Of a DNA stretch of 64,000 nucleotides, positions 16,857 to 24,851 are shown in pieces (position 1 is the stretch's first letter; each line of letters opens with the position of its first letter). A program made the position numbers and the translations under genes. Where the stretch lies: positions 253,304 to 317,303 of the forward strand of contig NZ_FZPH01000004.1 in NCBI RefSeq assembly GCF_900188485.1, in the 5' to 3' direction. This DNA comes from Asanoa hainanensis. GTDB lineage: Bacteria > Actinomycetota > Actinomycetes > Mycobacteriales > Micromonosporaceae. The notes beneath the pieces were generated by a model that saw only the letters and a program-made list of their open reading frames with translations, was not told where the DNA came from and did no database searches.

Positions 16857-17560
16857 TCGGAGTCGGCGTCGGGCCCGGGGATCCGGAGCTGATGACGCTC
16901 AAGGGGGTACGGGCGCTGGCCACCGCCGGCCGGGTGTTCGTGCCCGTGCTCGACCCCGCCGATGTCGGACGGGCCGAGGCGACCGTGCGGGCCCACGCCG
17001 CGCACGAGCGGATCGAGCGGCTGGTGTTCGCGCTCAACGAGCGGGAGGACGCCGGGCGGCGCGAGCACTACTGGGACGCGGCCGGGCGCCGGGTGGCCGA
17101 CTGGCTGCGCGAGACCGGCGGCACCGCCGCGTTCGCCACCATCGGCGACCCCAACGTGTACGCCACCTTCGGCTACCTGGCGGAGACCGTGCGTGCGCTG
17201 GTGCCGTCCGTCGAGCTCGAGACCGTGCCGGGCATCACCGCGATGCAGGCGCTGGCCGCGGCGGCCGGGCGCCCACTGGTCGAGGGCGGCGAGGAGCTGG
17301 TGCTGCTGCCGATGGCCCGGGGCGACCTGACGCCGCTGCGCGAGGCGCTGGACCGCGACGCCACCGTCGTGGTCTACAAGGGAGGCCGGCACATGGCGGC
17401 GATCGCCGAGGCGGCGGCCGGGCGCGGTGCCGTCGTGGGCAGCCATCTGGGCCTGCCCGACGAGAAGGTGCAGCCGCTCGACGCGGTCGACGGGCCGTTG
17501 CCGTACCTGGCGACGGTGTTGATCCCGGCCGTGCGCGAACGACGTGGAGGAAAGCTGTGA
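16847..17560 (+). CDS. cobI: Precorrin-2 C20-methyltransferase, CobI
   Basis: A 237-residue SAM-dependent methyltransferase that makes precorrin-3A. It shows the N-terminal GVGVGPGDPELMTLKGVRAL loop, the GDPNVYATFGYLAETVRALVP segment and ETVPGITAMQALAAAAGRPLVEG, all in the order found in CobI/CbiL. The end LPYLATVLIP is also typical. The ATG at 16847 overlaps the cobB stop, and its own stop overlaps the cobM GTG, so translation is coupled on both sides. Confidence 0.94.
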   Translation: MRLIGVGVGPGDPELMTLKGVRALATAGRVFVPVLDPADVGRAEATVRAHAAHERIERLVFALNEREDAGRREHYWDAAGRRVADWLRETGGTAAFATIGDPNVYATFGYLAETVRALVPSVELETVPGITAMQALAAAAGRPLVEGGEELVLLPMARGDLTPLREALDRDATVVVYKGGRHMAAIAEAAAGRGAVVGSHLGLPDEKVQPLDAVDGPLPYLATVLIPAVRERRGGKL

Positions 17561-18357
17561 CCGGTCGCGTGACCTTCGTCGGCGCCGGCCCGGGCGCCGC
17601 TGACCTGATGACGCTGCGCGCCGCCCGCCGGCTGGCCGAGGCCGACGTGGTGGTCTGGGCCTCCAGCCTGGTCGCCGCCGAGGTGCTCGAACACGTGCGG
17701 CCGGGCGCCGAGGTGGTCGACTCGGCGGCGGTGCCGCTGGAGGCCGTGGTCGAGATCTACCACCGTGCGGCGGCCGAGGGCCTGCACGTGGTGCGCCTGC
17801 ACTCGGGCGACCCGAGCCTGTGGGGCGCGGTCGCCGAGCAGCTCGACGCCTGCGCGGGTCTCGACCTGACGACCGAGATCGTGCCGGGCGTCTCGGCGTT
17901 CGCCGCGGTCGCCGCCGCCGCCGGCCGGGAGCTGACGGTGCCCGAGGTGGCCCAGTCGGTGATCCTGACCCGGTTGGAGGGCGGCAAGACGCCGATGCCG
18001 TCCGGCGAGCGGATCGCCGACTTCGCGCGGCACGGCACGACGATGGCGGTGTTCCTGTCGGCCGCCCGGGCCAAGCAGCTCGCCGAGCAGTTGCTCGACG
18101 GCGGCTACGCGCCGGAGACCCCGGTCGTGATCGGCTCCCGGGTGAGCTGGCCGGACGAGCTGCTGGCCTGGTGCACGATCGAGACGCTGGCCGAGACGGT
18201 CCGCGCGCACAAGCTGTGGAAGCACACCTTGTTCCTCGTAGGGCCCGCGCTGTCCGCGTCGGGCACGCGCAGCCACCTCTACCACCCGGGCCACTTCCAC
18301 GGGCACCGCAAGGCCGAGCGGGCGGCCCGCACGGAGCTGAAGGCCCGCAATGCCTGA
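17557..18357 (+). CDS. cobM: Precorrin-4 C11-methyltransferase, CobM
   Basis: A 266-residue corrin methyltransferase that converts precorrin-4 to precorrin-5. Diagnostic blocks are VTFVGAGPGAADLMTLRAARRL, VVWASSLVAAEVLEH, VRLHSGDPSLWGAVAEQL and VPGVSAFAAVAAAAGRELTVPEV. The segment SVILTRLEGGKTPMPSGE is characteristic of CobM/CbiF. The C-terminal tail SHLYHPGHFHGHRKAERAA is histidine-rich, which is common in actinobacterial versions. The GTG start lies within the cobI stop and is preceded by GTGGAGG. Confidence 0.95.
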   Translation: MTGRVTFVGAGPGAADLMTLRAARRLAEADVVVWASSLVAAEVLEHVRPGAEVVDSAAVPLEAVVEIYHRAAAEGLHVVRLHSGDPSLWGAVAEQLDACAGLDLTTEIVPGVSAFAAVAAAAGRELTVPEVAQSVILTRLEGGKTPMPSGERIADFARHGTTMAVFLSAARAKQLAEQLLDGGYAPETPVVIGSRVSWPDELLAWCTIETLAETVRAHKLWKHTLFLVGPALSASGTRSHLYHPGHFHGHRKAERAARTELKARNA

Positions 18358-19504
18358 GGTCACCGTGTACGGGTTCGACGGCGGCCCCCTGCCGGCATCG
18401 GTGGCCGAGGCCACCCTGCTGGTCGGCGGCGCACGCCACCTCGACGGCGTCCCGTCCGACGCGGAGCGGGTCGTCATGGGCTCGGTGTCCGCGGCCGTCG
18501 ACCGGATCAGTGTCCATGATGGATCTGTCGCGGTGGTGGCCAGCGGCGACCCGGGCTTCTTCGGGATCGTCCGAGCGCTGCGCCGGGCGGGCGTCGACCC
18601 GGTGGTGCGCCCGGCGCCGTCGTCGGTGGCCCTGGCGTTCGCCCGATTGGGACTGCCCTGGGACGACGCGGTGGTGGTGTCGGCGCATGGACGCGACGGC
18701 GGGCTGCGGCGGGCACTCAACGTCTGTCGCGCGTACCCGAAGGTCGCCGTGCTCACCGGCCCCGACGCGACGCCGCCCGCGCTGGCGGCCGGCCTGCGGG
18801 GTTGGCGGCGGGAGGTCGTCGTGGCGTCCGAGCTGGGCACGCCCGCGGAACGGCTGACCGGCCCGGACGGCGACTGGGCCGAGCCGAACGTCGCGATCGT
18901 CCTCGCCGCCGAGCTCACGGACGGCCCGGCCGGCTGGCTCGCGGGCGGGGTGCGGCCACCGGACGGGTGGGCGCTGCCCGAGGACGCGTTCCGGCACCGC
19001 GCCTCGATGATCACGAAGGCCGAGGTGCGGGCGGTGGCGCTGGCCCACCTGCGCCCGGCACCCGGCACGCTGGTCTGGGACGTCGGCACGGGCTCCGGCT
19101 CCGTCGCCGTCGAATGTGGCCGGTTCGGCGCGGCGGTGGTCGCGGTCGACCGCGACCCCGCTTCGGCGGACCTGGTGCGGGCCAACGCGGCCCAGCACGG
19201 CGTGGACGTCCGGGTCGTGACCGGCGCGGCGCCGGCGGTGCTCGCCGACCTGCCGGACCCCGACGCGGTCTTCGTCGGCGGGGGCGGGCCGGACGTGCTC
19301 GCCGCGGTGCTCGACCGCGGGCCCGCCCAGGTCGTCGCCGCCTTCGCGGCCGTGGAGCCGGTCGGCCCGGCCGCGGACGCGCTCGCGGCGGCCGGCTACG
19401 CCACCGGCGGCGCGCAGCTGCAAACCAACCGCCTGGTGGAGATCGTCGGCCGGCACCGGCTGGCGGCCATCAACCCGGTGACGCTCGTCTGGGGAACACG
19501 ATGA
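18350..19504 (+). CDS. cobL: Precorrin-6B C5,15-methyltransferase (decarboxylating), CobL
   Basis: A 384-residue bifunctional enzyme. The N-terminal half (to about residue 190) is a CbiE-type C5 methyltransferase with VASGDPGFFGIVRAL and VVVSAHGRDGG. The C-terminal half (from about 205) is a CbiT-type methyltransferase and decarboxylase with the SAM motif LVWDVGTGSGSVAVECGRF and DAVFVGGGGPDVLAAVLD. The full CobL fusion is the aerobic-pathway form. It yields precorrin-8 from precorrin-6B. It overlaps the cobM end by 8 bp and the next gene by 4 bp (ATGA). Confidence 0.94.
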   Translation: MPEVTVYGFDGGPLPASVAEATLLVGGARHLDGVPSDAERVVMGSVSAAVDRISVHDGSVAVVASGDPGFFGIVRALRRAGVDPVVRPAPSSVALAFARLGLPWDDAVVVSAHGRDGGLRRALNVCRAYPKVAVLTGPDATPPALAAGLRGWRREVVVASELGTPAERLTGPDGDWAEPNVAIVLAAELTDGPAGWLAGGVRPPDGWALPEDAFRHRASMITKAEVRAVALAHLRPAPGTLVWDVGTGSGSVAVECGRFGAAVVAVDRDPASADLVRANAAQHGVDVRVVTGAAPAVLADLPDPDAVFVGGGGPDVLAAVLDRGPAQVVAAFAAVEPVGPAADALAAAGYATGGAQLQTNRLVEIVGRHRLAAINPVTLVWGTR

Positions 19505-21180
19505 TCGGCATCGTCGCACCGACCGCCGCCGGCCGCGGATTCGCGGGCCGCCTGGCGACCGCCTGGCCCGACGAGGTCCGCGTCCACAGCCGGCTCGAGG
19601 ACGCCTGGGCCGCCAGTGACGTCGTGGTCTGCTTCCTGGCGACCGGCGCGACCGTACGGCTGATCGCGCCGCTGCTTGCCGACAAGCACACCGACCCGGG
19701 CGTGGTCTGCGTCGACGAGGCCGGCCGGTTCGCGATCGCTCTCACCGGCGGCCACGACGGCGGAGCCAACGACGCGGCCCACCGAATCGCGGCTGTGCTC
19801 GGCGCGGAGCCGGTCGTCACCACCGCCACCGACAGCACCGGGCTCCCGCCCCTCGACGGGTTCGGCGCCGACCTTGGCTTCCGCCTCGCCGACGCGGCCC
19901 CGGTCGCCCGCGTCACCCGGGCGATGCTGGACGGTGCTGGTGCGACCGTCGTCTCGGACGCGACCTGGCCCGTTCCGGCCCTGCCGGCGGGCGCCGACCC
20001 GGTGCGGCTGGTCGTTTCCGACCGCGTCGACGCGCGCGGTGATCTGTTGTACCGGCCGCCTTCGCTCGTGGTCGGCGTCGGTGCCAGCCGGGGCGTCACG
20101 GCGGACGCGGTGGCCGCCGTGGTCGACGCCGCGCTGGCGGCCGGCGGGCTCGACCGGGCGTCGGTGCGGGCCCTGGCCACCGCGGACGTCAAGGCCGACG
20201 AGGCCGGCATCCTGGAGCTGGCGAAAGACCGGGGCTGGCCGGTGCTGACCTTCCCGGCCGAGGAGCTCGCGGTCGAGGACGTGCCGACGCCGTCGGAGGT
20301 GGTGCGGGCCGCGGTCGGCACGCCGAGCGTGGCCGAGGCGGCCGCGCTGCGGGCCGCGCGGGACGCCGGCCGGGACGCGGCGCTGGTGGTGGCCAAGCGG
20401 GTCACGCCGACCGCCACCGCGGCCGTTGCCCGGCTCGTGCCGCGTGGGCGGCTCACGATCACCGGCATCGGGCCCGGCGCCGAGGACCTGCGGACGCCGC
20501 GCGCGACCGCCGCGCTGCGCCGGGCGTCCGTCGTCGTCGGGCTCGACCAGTACGTGGACCAGGTGCGCCACCTGCTCTCCCCCGGCACCCGGATCGTCGC
20601 CTCCGTGCTCGGCGAGGAGGCCAAGCGGGCCCGGGAAGCGGTCGAGCTCGCCACCGAGGGGCACGCCGTGGCGCTGATCGGGTCCGGCGACGCCGGGCTC
20701 TACGCGATGGCCTCGCCGGCCCTCGAGCTGGCCGGCGCGGACGTCGACGTCGACGCCGTGCCCGGGGTGACGGCGGCGTTGGCCGCGAGCGCGCTGCTCG
20801 GCGCCCCGCTGGGCCACGACCACGCCTACGTCTCGCTGTCAGATCTGCACACCCCCTGGCCGGTGATCGTCGATCGGCTGCGCGCGGTGGCCAGCGCCGA
20901 CCTGGTCGCCTGCCTCTACAACCCGCGCAGCAAGGCGCGCACCGCGCAGTTCGCCGAGGCGCTGGCGATCCTCGGTGGGCACCGGCCGCCCGAGACGCCC
21001 GTCGGTGTCGTTCGGGACGCGTCGCGCGAAGGGCAGCGGGTCCACCTGACGACGCTCGCCGCGCTGACCGCCGACCCGTCCATCGTGAACATGCGTTCGG
21101 TGGTGCTGGTCGGGTCCAGCCGCAGCCGGTTGGTGGCCGGGCGGATGGTCACGCCCCGGGAGTACACGTGGCTGTCGTGA
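19501..21180 (+). CDS. cobJ: CbiG-CobJ fusion: cobalamin protein CbiG with precorrin-3B C17-methyltransferase
   Basis: A 559-residue fusion. Residues 1 to about 310 are a complete CbiG: VVCFLATGATVRLIAPLL and FAIALTGGHDGGANDAAHRIAAVLG in the N-terminal part, then the C-terminal domain GVGASRGVTADAVAAVVDAAL, which alone corresponds to CobE of the aerobic pathway. Residues from about 315 are CobJ/CbiH: RLTITGIGPGAEDLRTPRA, ALIGSGDAGLYAMASPALELA, VPGVTAALAASALLGAPLGHD. CobJ performs ring contraction with C17 methylation. CbiG normally opens the lactone in the anaerobic pathway, yet the surrounding genes are of the aerobic type. No cobG is visible in the window. ATG at 19501. Confidence 0.92.
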   Translation: MIGIVAPTAAGRGFAGRLATAWPDEVRVHSRLEDAWAASDVVVCFLATGATVRLIAPLLADKHTDPGVVCVDEAGRFAIALTGGHDGGANDAAHRIAAVLGAEPVVTTATDSTGLPPLDGFGADLGFRLADAAPVARVTRAMLDGAGATVVSDATWPVPALPAGADPVRLVVSDRVDARGDLLYRPPSLVVGVGASRGVTADAVAAVVDAALAAGGLDRASVRALATADVKADEAGILELAKDRGWPVLTFPAEELAVEDVPTPSEVVRAAVGTPSVAEAAALRAARDAGRDAALVVAKRVTPTATAAVARLVPRGRLTITGIGPGAEDLRTPRATAALRRASVVVGLDQYVDQVRHLLSPGTRIVASVLGEEAKRAREAVELATEGHAVALIGSGDAGLYAMASPALELAGADVDVDAVPGVTAALAASALLGAPLGHDHAYVSLSDLHTPWPVIVDRLRAVASADLVACLYNPRSKARTAQFAEALAILGGHRPPETPVGVVRDASREGQRVHLTTLAALTADPSIVNMRSVVLVGSSRSRLVAGRMVTPREYTWLS

Positions 21181-21779
21181 GGCGCACCGTGCATCCGATC
21201 GAGGCGGAGTCCTACCGGATCCTGCGCGGCGAGGCCGACACGGCCGCCCTGCCGCCGTACTCCCGGGACGTGGTCGAACGGATCATCCACACCACGGCCG
21301 ACCCGGGCTGGCTCGACGACCTGGTTCTCGACGAGGCCGCGCTGGCGTCCGGCCAAGCCGCGCTCGCGGGCGGGGCCGCGCTGGTCACCGACGTGACGAT
21401 GGTCGCGGCCGGCGTGACGACGTACCCGGCGACCTGCCTGGTGGCCGCGCCCGAGACGGTCGCCCTCGCGAAGGAAACCGGGCTGACCCGGTCGGCCGCC
21501 GGGATGAGACTGGCGGCGAGGGCCCATGCCGACGGCGCGGTCTGGGTGGTCGGCAACGCGCCGACCGCGCTGACCGAGTTGCTGCGGCTGGCCGACGCCG
21601 GCGAGATCCGGCCCGCGCTGGTGGTCGGACTGCCGGTCGGCTACGTCGGCGCCGCCGAGTCCAAGGCTGCTCTGCGGGACACCGCGCTACCTCAACTGTC
21701 CAACCGATCCGCCCGTGGTGGTGCGGCCGTCGCGGCCGCCGCCGTCAATGCCCTGCTGTACGGAGATCCCCTCGCATGA
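21177..21779 (+). CDS. cobH: Precorrin-8X methylmutase, CobH
   Basis: A 200-residue enzyme that moves the C11 methyl to C12, producing hydrogenobyrinic acid. It contains the family pattern HPIEAESYRILRGEADTAALPP, the catalytic histidine region RDVVERIIHTTADPGW, then LVTDVTMVAAGVT and AVWVVGNAPTALTELLRL. I place the start at the GTG at 21177, inside the stop of the preceding gene (GTGA), because that arrangement recurs throughout this operon; a GTG three codons upstream is also possible. Its stop overlaps the ATG of cbiX. Confidence 0.94.
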   Translation: MRRTVHPIEAESYRILRGEADTAALPPYSRDVVERIIHTTADPGWLDDLVLDEAALASGQAALAGGAALVTDVTMVAAGVTTYPATCLVAAPETVALAKETGLTRSAAGMRLAARAHADGAVWVVGNAPTALTELLRLADAGEIRPALVVGLPVGYVGAAESKAALRDTALPQLSNRSARGGAAVAAAAVNALLYGDPLA

Positions 21780-22618
21780 CCATCCCATTGCTCATCGCCG
21801 GCCACGGCACCACCGACCAGGAGGGTGCCGACGACTTCCGCCGCTTCGTCGCCCGGGTCGGCCGGACCCTCGACGTGCCGGTCGCCGGCGGCTTCATCGA
21901 GCTGTCCCCGCCACCGGTCAAGGACGCGGTCGCGTCGCTGCTCGAAACCGGCGCGCGACGGCTCGCCTGCGTACCCCTGATGCTGGTCGCCGCGGGCCAC
22001 GCCAAGGGCGACATCCCGGGTTCGCTCGCCGCCGAACGCGCCCGGCACCCGGGGCTGTCGTTCGCCTACGGTCGGCCGCTCGGCCCGCATCCCGGGGTGC
22101 TGGCGCTCCTACGGGAGCGGCTCCACGGCGCGGACGCCGACACCACGGTGCTGCTCGTCGGCCGCGGCTCGACCGACCCCGACGCCAACGCCGAGGTCGC
22201 CAAGGTCGCGCGGCTGCTGGCCGAGACCACACCGGTGGCGGGCGTCGAGTACGCGTTCGTCTCGCTCGCCCAACCCAGCGTGCCGGCCGGCCTGGACCGC
22301 TGCCGCGCGCTGGGTGCCGGAAAGATCGTGGTGCTGCCGTACTTCATCTTCACCGGCGTCCTGCCCCGCCGGGTCGAGGCTCAGGCGGCCGAGTGGTCGG
22401 CGGCCCGCGGCGCTGACGTGCGGACCGCCGACGTGATCGGCGACTGTGCGGGGCTGGCCGAGATCGTGGTGGAGCGTTACCACGAGGCGCTGGGCGGGGA
22501 CATCCGGGCCAACTGCGACACCTGCAAGTACCGGATCGCCCTGCCGTTCCACGAGCAGTCCGTGGGCGCCGCCCAGCTACCCCACCATCACCCGGCCGAT
22601 CACCACCACCATCACTGA
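21776..22618 (+). CDS. cbiX: CbiX-type sirohydrochlorin chelatase with His-rich tail
   Basis: A 280-residue, two-domain (long-form) class II chelatase. Each half has the CbiX fold: LLIAGHGTTDQEGADDFRR with VPLMLVAAGHAKGDIP, and VLLVGRGSTDPDANAEVAK with VVLPYFIFTGVLPRRV. The C-terminal NCDTCKYRIALP holds a CxxC pair. The protein ends in a histidine cluster (HHHPADHHHHH) that could buffer Co2+ or Ni2+. CbiX inserts metal early, into sirohydrochlorin, whereas CobN in the same locus acts late. It may instead supply Fe2+ or Ni2+ chemistry, or ferrochelation for siroheme. The end overlaps the convergent cbtA by 7 bp. Confidence 0.9.
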   Translation: MTIPLLIAGHGTTDQEGADDFRRFVARVGRTLDVPVAGGFIELSPPPVKDAVASLLETGARRLACVPLMLVAAGHAKGDIPGSLAAERARHPGLSFAYGRPLGPHPGVLALLRERLHGADADTTVLLVGRGSTDPDANAEVAKVARLLAETTPVAGVEYAFVSLAQPSVPAGLDRCRALGAGKIVVLPYFIFTGVLPRRVEAQAAEWSAARGADVRTADVIGDCAGLAEIVVERYHEALGGDIRANCDTCKYRIALPFHEQSVGAAQLPHHHPADHHHHH

Positions 22619-23334
22619 GTGGACAGGACCGCCTCGCGGCGCAGGCTGCGCTCGACGACCGCGCCCAGCCCGAGGCCGAGGGCGGTCCAGACGACCACCT
22701 GCGTGCCGAGTGAGGCCAGGCGGAAGTTCCACAGCAGGATCGGCGAGAACCCGTCCGGGATCTCCTCGATCGACGGCAGCAGGACCTGCGCGACCGCGAT
22801 CACGGCCACGAACACGCCGGCCGCGATGATCGTCGCGTTCCAGACGCCGAACCGGGCCACCTGCGACCGTCCTACGTAGACGGCCAAGGCCAGCGACGCG
22901 AGCGCGATCACCAGCATCAGGAAGTACAGCGACGTACGCCTGCCGATGGTGTCCTCGGAACCCGTGGCCGGTGGGTTGGCCGGGTACTTGAGGAACGGGA
23001 CCAGCGCGACCACGACGAAGCCGGCCAGTGCGACCAGCGCCGCGGTCGCCCGCGGCCCGAGTCGACCGATCCGGCCGTACGCGGCGGCGAACGCCATCGA
23101 GAAGATGCCACCGAGCGCCACGCCGTAGATCAGCGTGGCGGTGAGCAGACCGACGGTGCTCTGGATGGTGCGGCTGACGAGGGCCGGCTCACCGGCCTCG
23201 CTGTGTGCTTCCTCGAACGCGATGGCGGCGTCGATCGGGCCTTCGCCCACGAGGTAGGCGAAGGCGAACGCGAGCACGCCGGCGGCCAGTCCCACCAGCA
23301 TGCCGCGAACCAGCAACGAACGGGGGGACAGCAT
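22612..23334 (-). CDS. cbtA: CbtA cobalt transporter subunit
   Basis: A 240-residue membrane protein of the CbtA family (PF09490). It has about five to six hydrophobic helices, beginning SLLVRGMLVGLAAGVLAFAFAYLVGE, and includes the GVALGGIFSMAFAAAYGR and ALVPFLKYPANPPATGSEDTIGRRT stretches typical of the family. CbtA was predicted as a cobalt transporter because its gene is regularly preceded by cbtB under a B12 riboswitch, exactly the arrangement here. ATG at 23334, 14 bp after cbtB. Confidence 0.9.
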   Translation of the reverse strand: MLSPRSLLVRGMLVGLAAGVLAFAFAYLVGEGPIDAAIAFEEAHSEAGEPALVSRTIQSTVGLLTATLIYGVALGGIFSMAFAAAYGRIGRLGPRATAALVALAGFVVVALVPFLKYPANPPATGSEDTIGRRTSLYFLMLVIALASLALAVYVGRSQVARFGVWNATIIAAGVFVAVIAVAQVLLPSIEEIPDGFSPILLWNFRLASLGTQVVVWTALGLGLGAVVERSLRREAVLSTQ

Positions 23335-23348
23335 GATCGCCCCCGCCG

Positions 23349-23570
23349 TCAGTGGCAGGGGAAGCCGAGCAGGTGGCGGCCGTCGTGCACGAACTCGTGC
23401 ACGCCGCTGCCACCGATCAGGTGGAAGACACCCTGCTCGGTTCCGACGAAGTAGAGCAGGGCGATGGCGAGCACGGCGCCGAACAGCAGCCACGGCTGGA
23501 GCTCACGCCACGGGATGGCCACGGGCTGGACCGCCGGGCGGGGGGTGGCGGAAGAAGAAATGCTGGACAC
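23349..23570 (-). CDS. cbtB: CbtB cobalt transporter small subunit
   Basis: A 73-residue protein with one membrane helix (LLFGAVLAIALLYFVGTEQGV) followed by the histidine-containing C-terminus GSGVHEFVHDGRHLLGFPCH. The spaced histidines HEFVHDGRH are the metal-binding hallmark of CbtB (PF09489). The GTG at 23570 has a strong GAGGAGG ribosome-binding site 8 bases upstream. It is the first gene of a two-gene operon with cbtA, behind a cobalamin riboswitch, so cobalt uptake should be repressed when B12 is plentiful. Confidence 0.9.
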   Translation of the reverse strand: MSSISSSATPRPAVQPVAIPWRELQPWLLFGAVLAIALLYFVGTEQGVFHLIGGSGVHEFVHDGRHLLGFPCH

Positions 23571-23593
23571 GGGGCGAACCTCCTCGGGATCAC

Positions 23594-23715
23594 GCGTCCC
23601 ACGCTGGGTTTCCGTGACGCTGGAGGGTCTGACTTCCACGCAAGCGTGGTCACAGTGGCGCGACCGTGCCGGTATCTCACCGGCTTCCTACCATCGTCAC
23701 TTCTGACCGGGACGC
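23594..23715 (-). ncRNA. Cobalamin riboswitch controlling cbtB-cbtA
   Basis: On the minus strand a GTGACG/CGTCAC closing helix (23700-23695 with 23619-23614) encloses GGTAGGAAGCCGGTGAGA, the invariant GCCACTG (23659-23653) and the B12-box-like GGAAGTCAGACCC. An additional outer helix GCGTCCC/GGGACGC (23715-23709 with 23600-23594) flanks it and may act in the expression platform. The GTG start of cbtB follows after 24 bp, with its GAGGAGG site close enough for translational control. Confidence 0.9.
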
Positions 23716-23852
23716 TACGGTCGGCCGCGCCGAGGTGTCAACCGCGACGGGGGCGGTTGAGATGTGCTCGACAATTGCGACAGCCCCGCCCTGCCGGACC
23801 GGGGATAACCAGGGCGCCGCTACGACCGCCGGGCCGACGCACCGTGGTGGTC

Positions 23853-24848
23853 ATGACCATGCGAAACCACGCCATCGGCTCCCAGGGCCTGACGGCCTCC
23901 GTCGAAGGGCTCGGCACCTTCGGCCTGACCACCGCGTACGGCACCCGCGACGACGCCGAGGCCACCGCCACCATCCAGCACGCCCTCGACCTGGGCGTGA
24001 CCATGTTCGACACCGCCGACTTCTACGGGCTCGGTGGCGCGGAGCGGCTGCTCGGCCGCGCGCTGGCGAGCCGGCTCGCCGAGGCCGTGATCGCCAGCAA
24101 GGTCGGCGGCCAGTCCATGGACCACGAGGACCGGTGGGTCGGCCCGGCCAACGGCCAGCCGGCATACCTGAAGCAGGCCGTGGAGCGGTCCCTGCGCCGG
24201 CTCGGTGTCGACCACATCGACCTGCTCTACCTGCACCGCGTGGACCCCCAGGTGCCGGTCGAGGAGTCCTTCGGTGCACTGGGTGAGCTGGTCGCCGAGG
24301 GCAAGGTCGGCTACCTGGGGATCAGCGAGGCGGGGCCGGAGAGCATCCGGCGGGCCCACGCGACCGCGCCGCTGTCGGCCGTGCAGACCGAGTACTCGTT
24401 GTTCACCCGGGACGTCGAGGCCAACGGGGTGCTGGCGACGACCCGCAAGCTGGACATCGGCTTCGTCGCGTACTCGCCGCTGGGTCGGGGTTTCCTCTCC
24501 GGGACCATCCGCGACCTGAACGACGTGCCGGAGGACGACTTCCGCCGGACCTGGCCCCGCCTGGCGGACGGCAACCTCGACCGCAACCTGGTGCTCGTGG
24601 ACCGCATCAGTGCCATCGCGGACCGGGAAGGGGTCACCGCCGCCCAGATCGCACTAGCGTGGGTGCTGGGACAGGGCGCCACGGCGATCCCGGGCACCAA
24701 GCGCCGCACGTACCTCGCGGACAACGTCGCCGCGGCGGGGATCGACCTGAGCCCGACCGTGCTCGCCGAGCTCAGCGTGGCGGCGCCGGTCGGCGCGGCG
24801 GTGGGTGCCCGCTACACGCCACAGGCGATGGCCGCCATCGAGGAGTGA
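23853..24848 (+). CDS. Aldo/keto reductase
   Basis: A 331-residue NADPH-dependent oxidoreductase of the AKR superfamily. The catalytic tetrad is visible: Asp in MFDTADFYG, the adjacent Tyr, Lys in VIASKVGG, and His in LLYLHRVDP. Further family blocks are VGYLGISEAGPESIRRAH, VQTEYSLFTRD and VAYSPLGRGFLSG, with the nucleotide-binding end WVLGQGATAIPGTKRRTYLADN. Substrate unknown. The stop lies 3 bp before the start of an HTH regulator, so the two form an operon, a common pairing in actinobacteria. Confidence 0.9.
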   Translation: MTMRNHAIGSQGLTASVEGLGTFGLTTAYGTRDDAEATATIQHALDLGVTMFDTADFYGLGGAERLLGRALASRLAEAVIASKVGGQSMDHEDRWVGPANGQPAYLKQAVERSLRRLGVDHIDLLYLHRVDPQVPVEESFGALGELVAEGKVGYLGISEAGPESIRRAHATAPLSAVQTEYSLFTRDVEANGVLATTRKLDIGFVAYSPLGRGFLSGTIRDLNDVPEDDFRRTWPRLADGNLDRNLVLVDRISAIADREGVTAAQIALAWVLGQGATAIPGTKRRTYLADNVAAAGIDLSPTVLAELSVAAPVGAAVGARYTPQAMAAIEE

Positions 24849-24851
24849 GCA

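Noticed and set aside
16790-19519. A 909-residue minus-strand frame opposite cobI, cobM and cobL
   Set aside because: Its composition is that of an antisense shadow (long Arg/Pro runs) and the plus-strand genes here are unambiguous.
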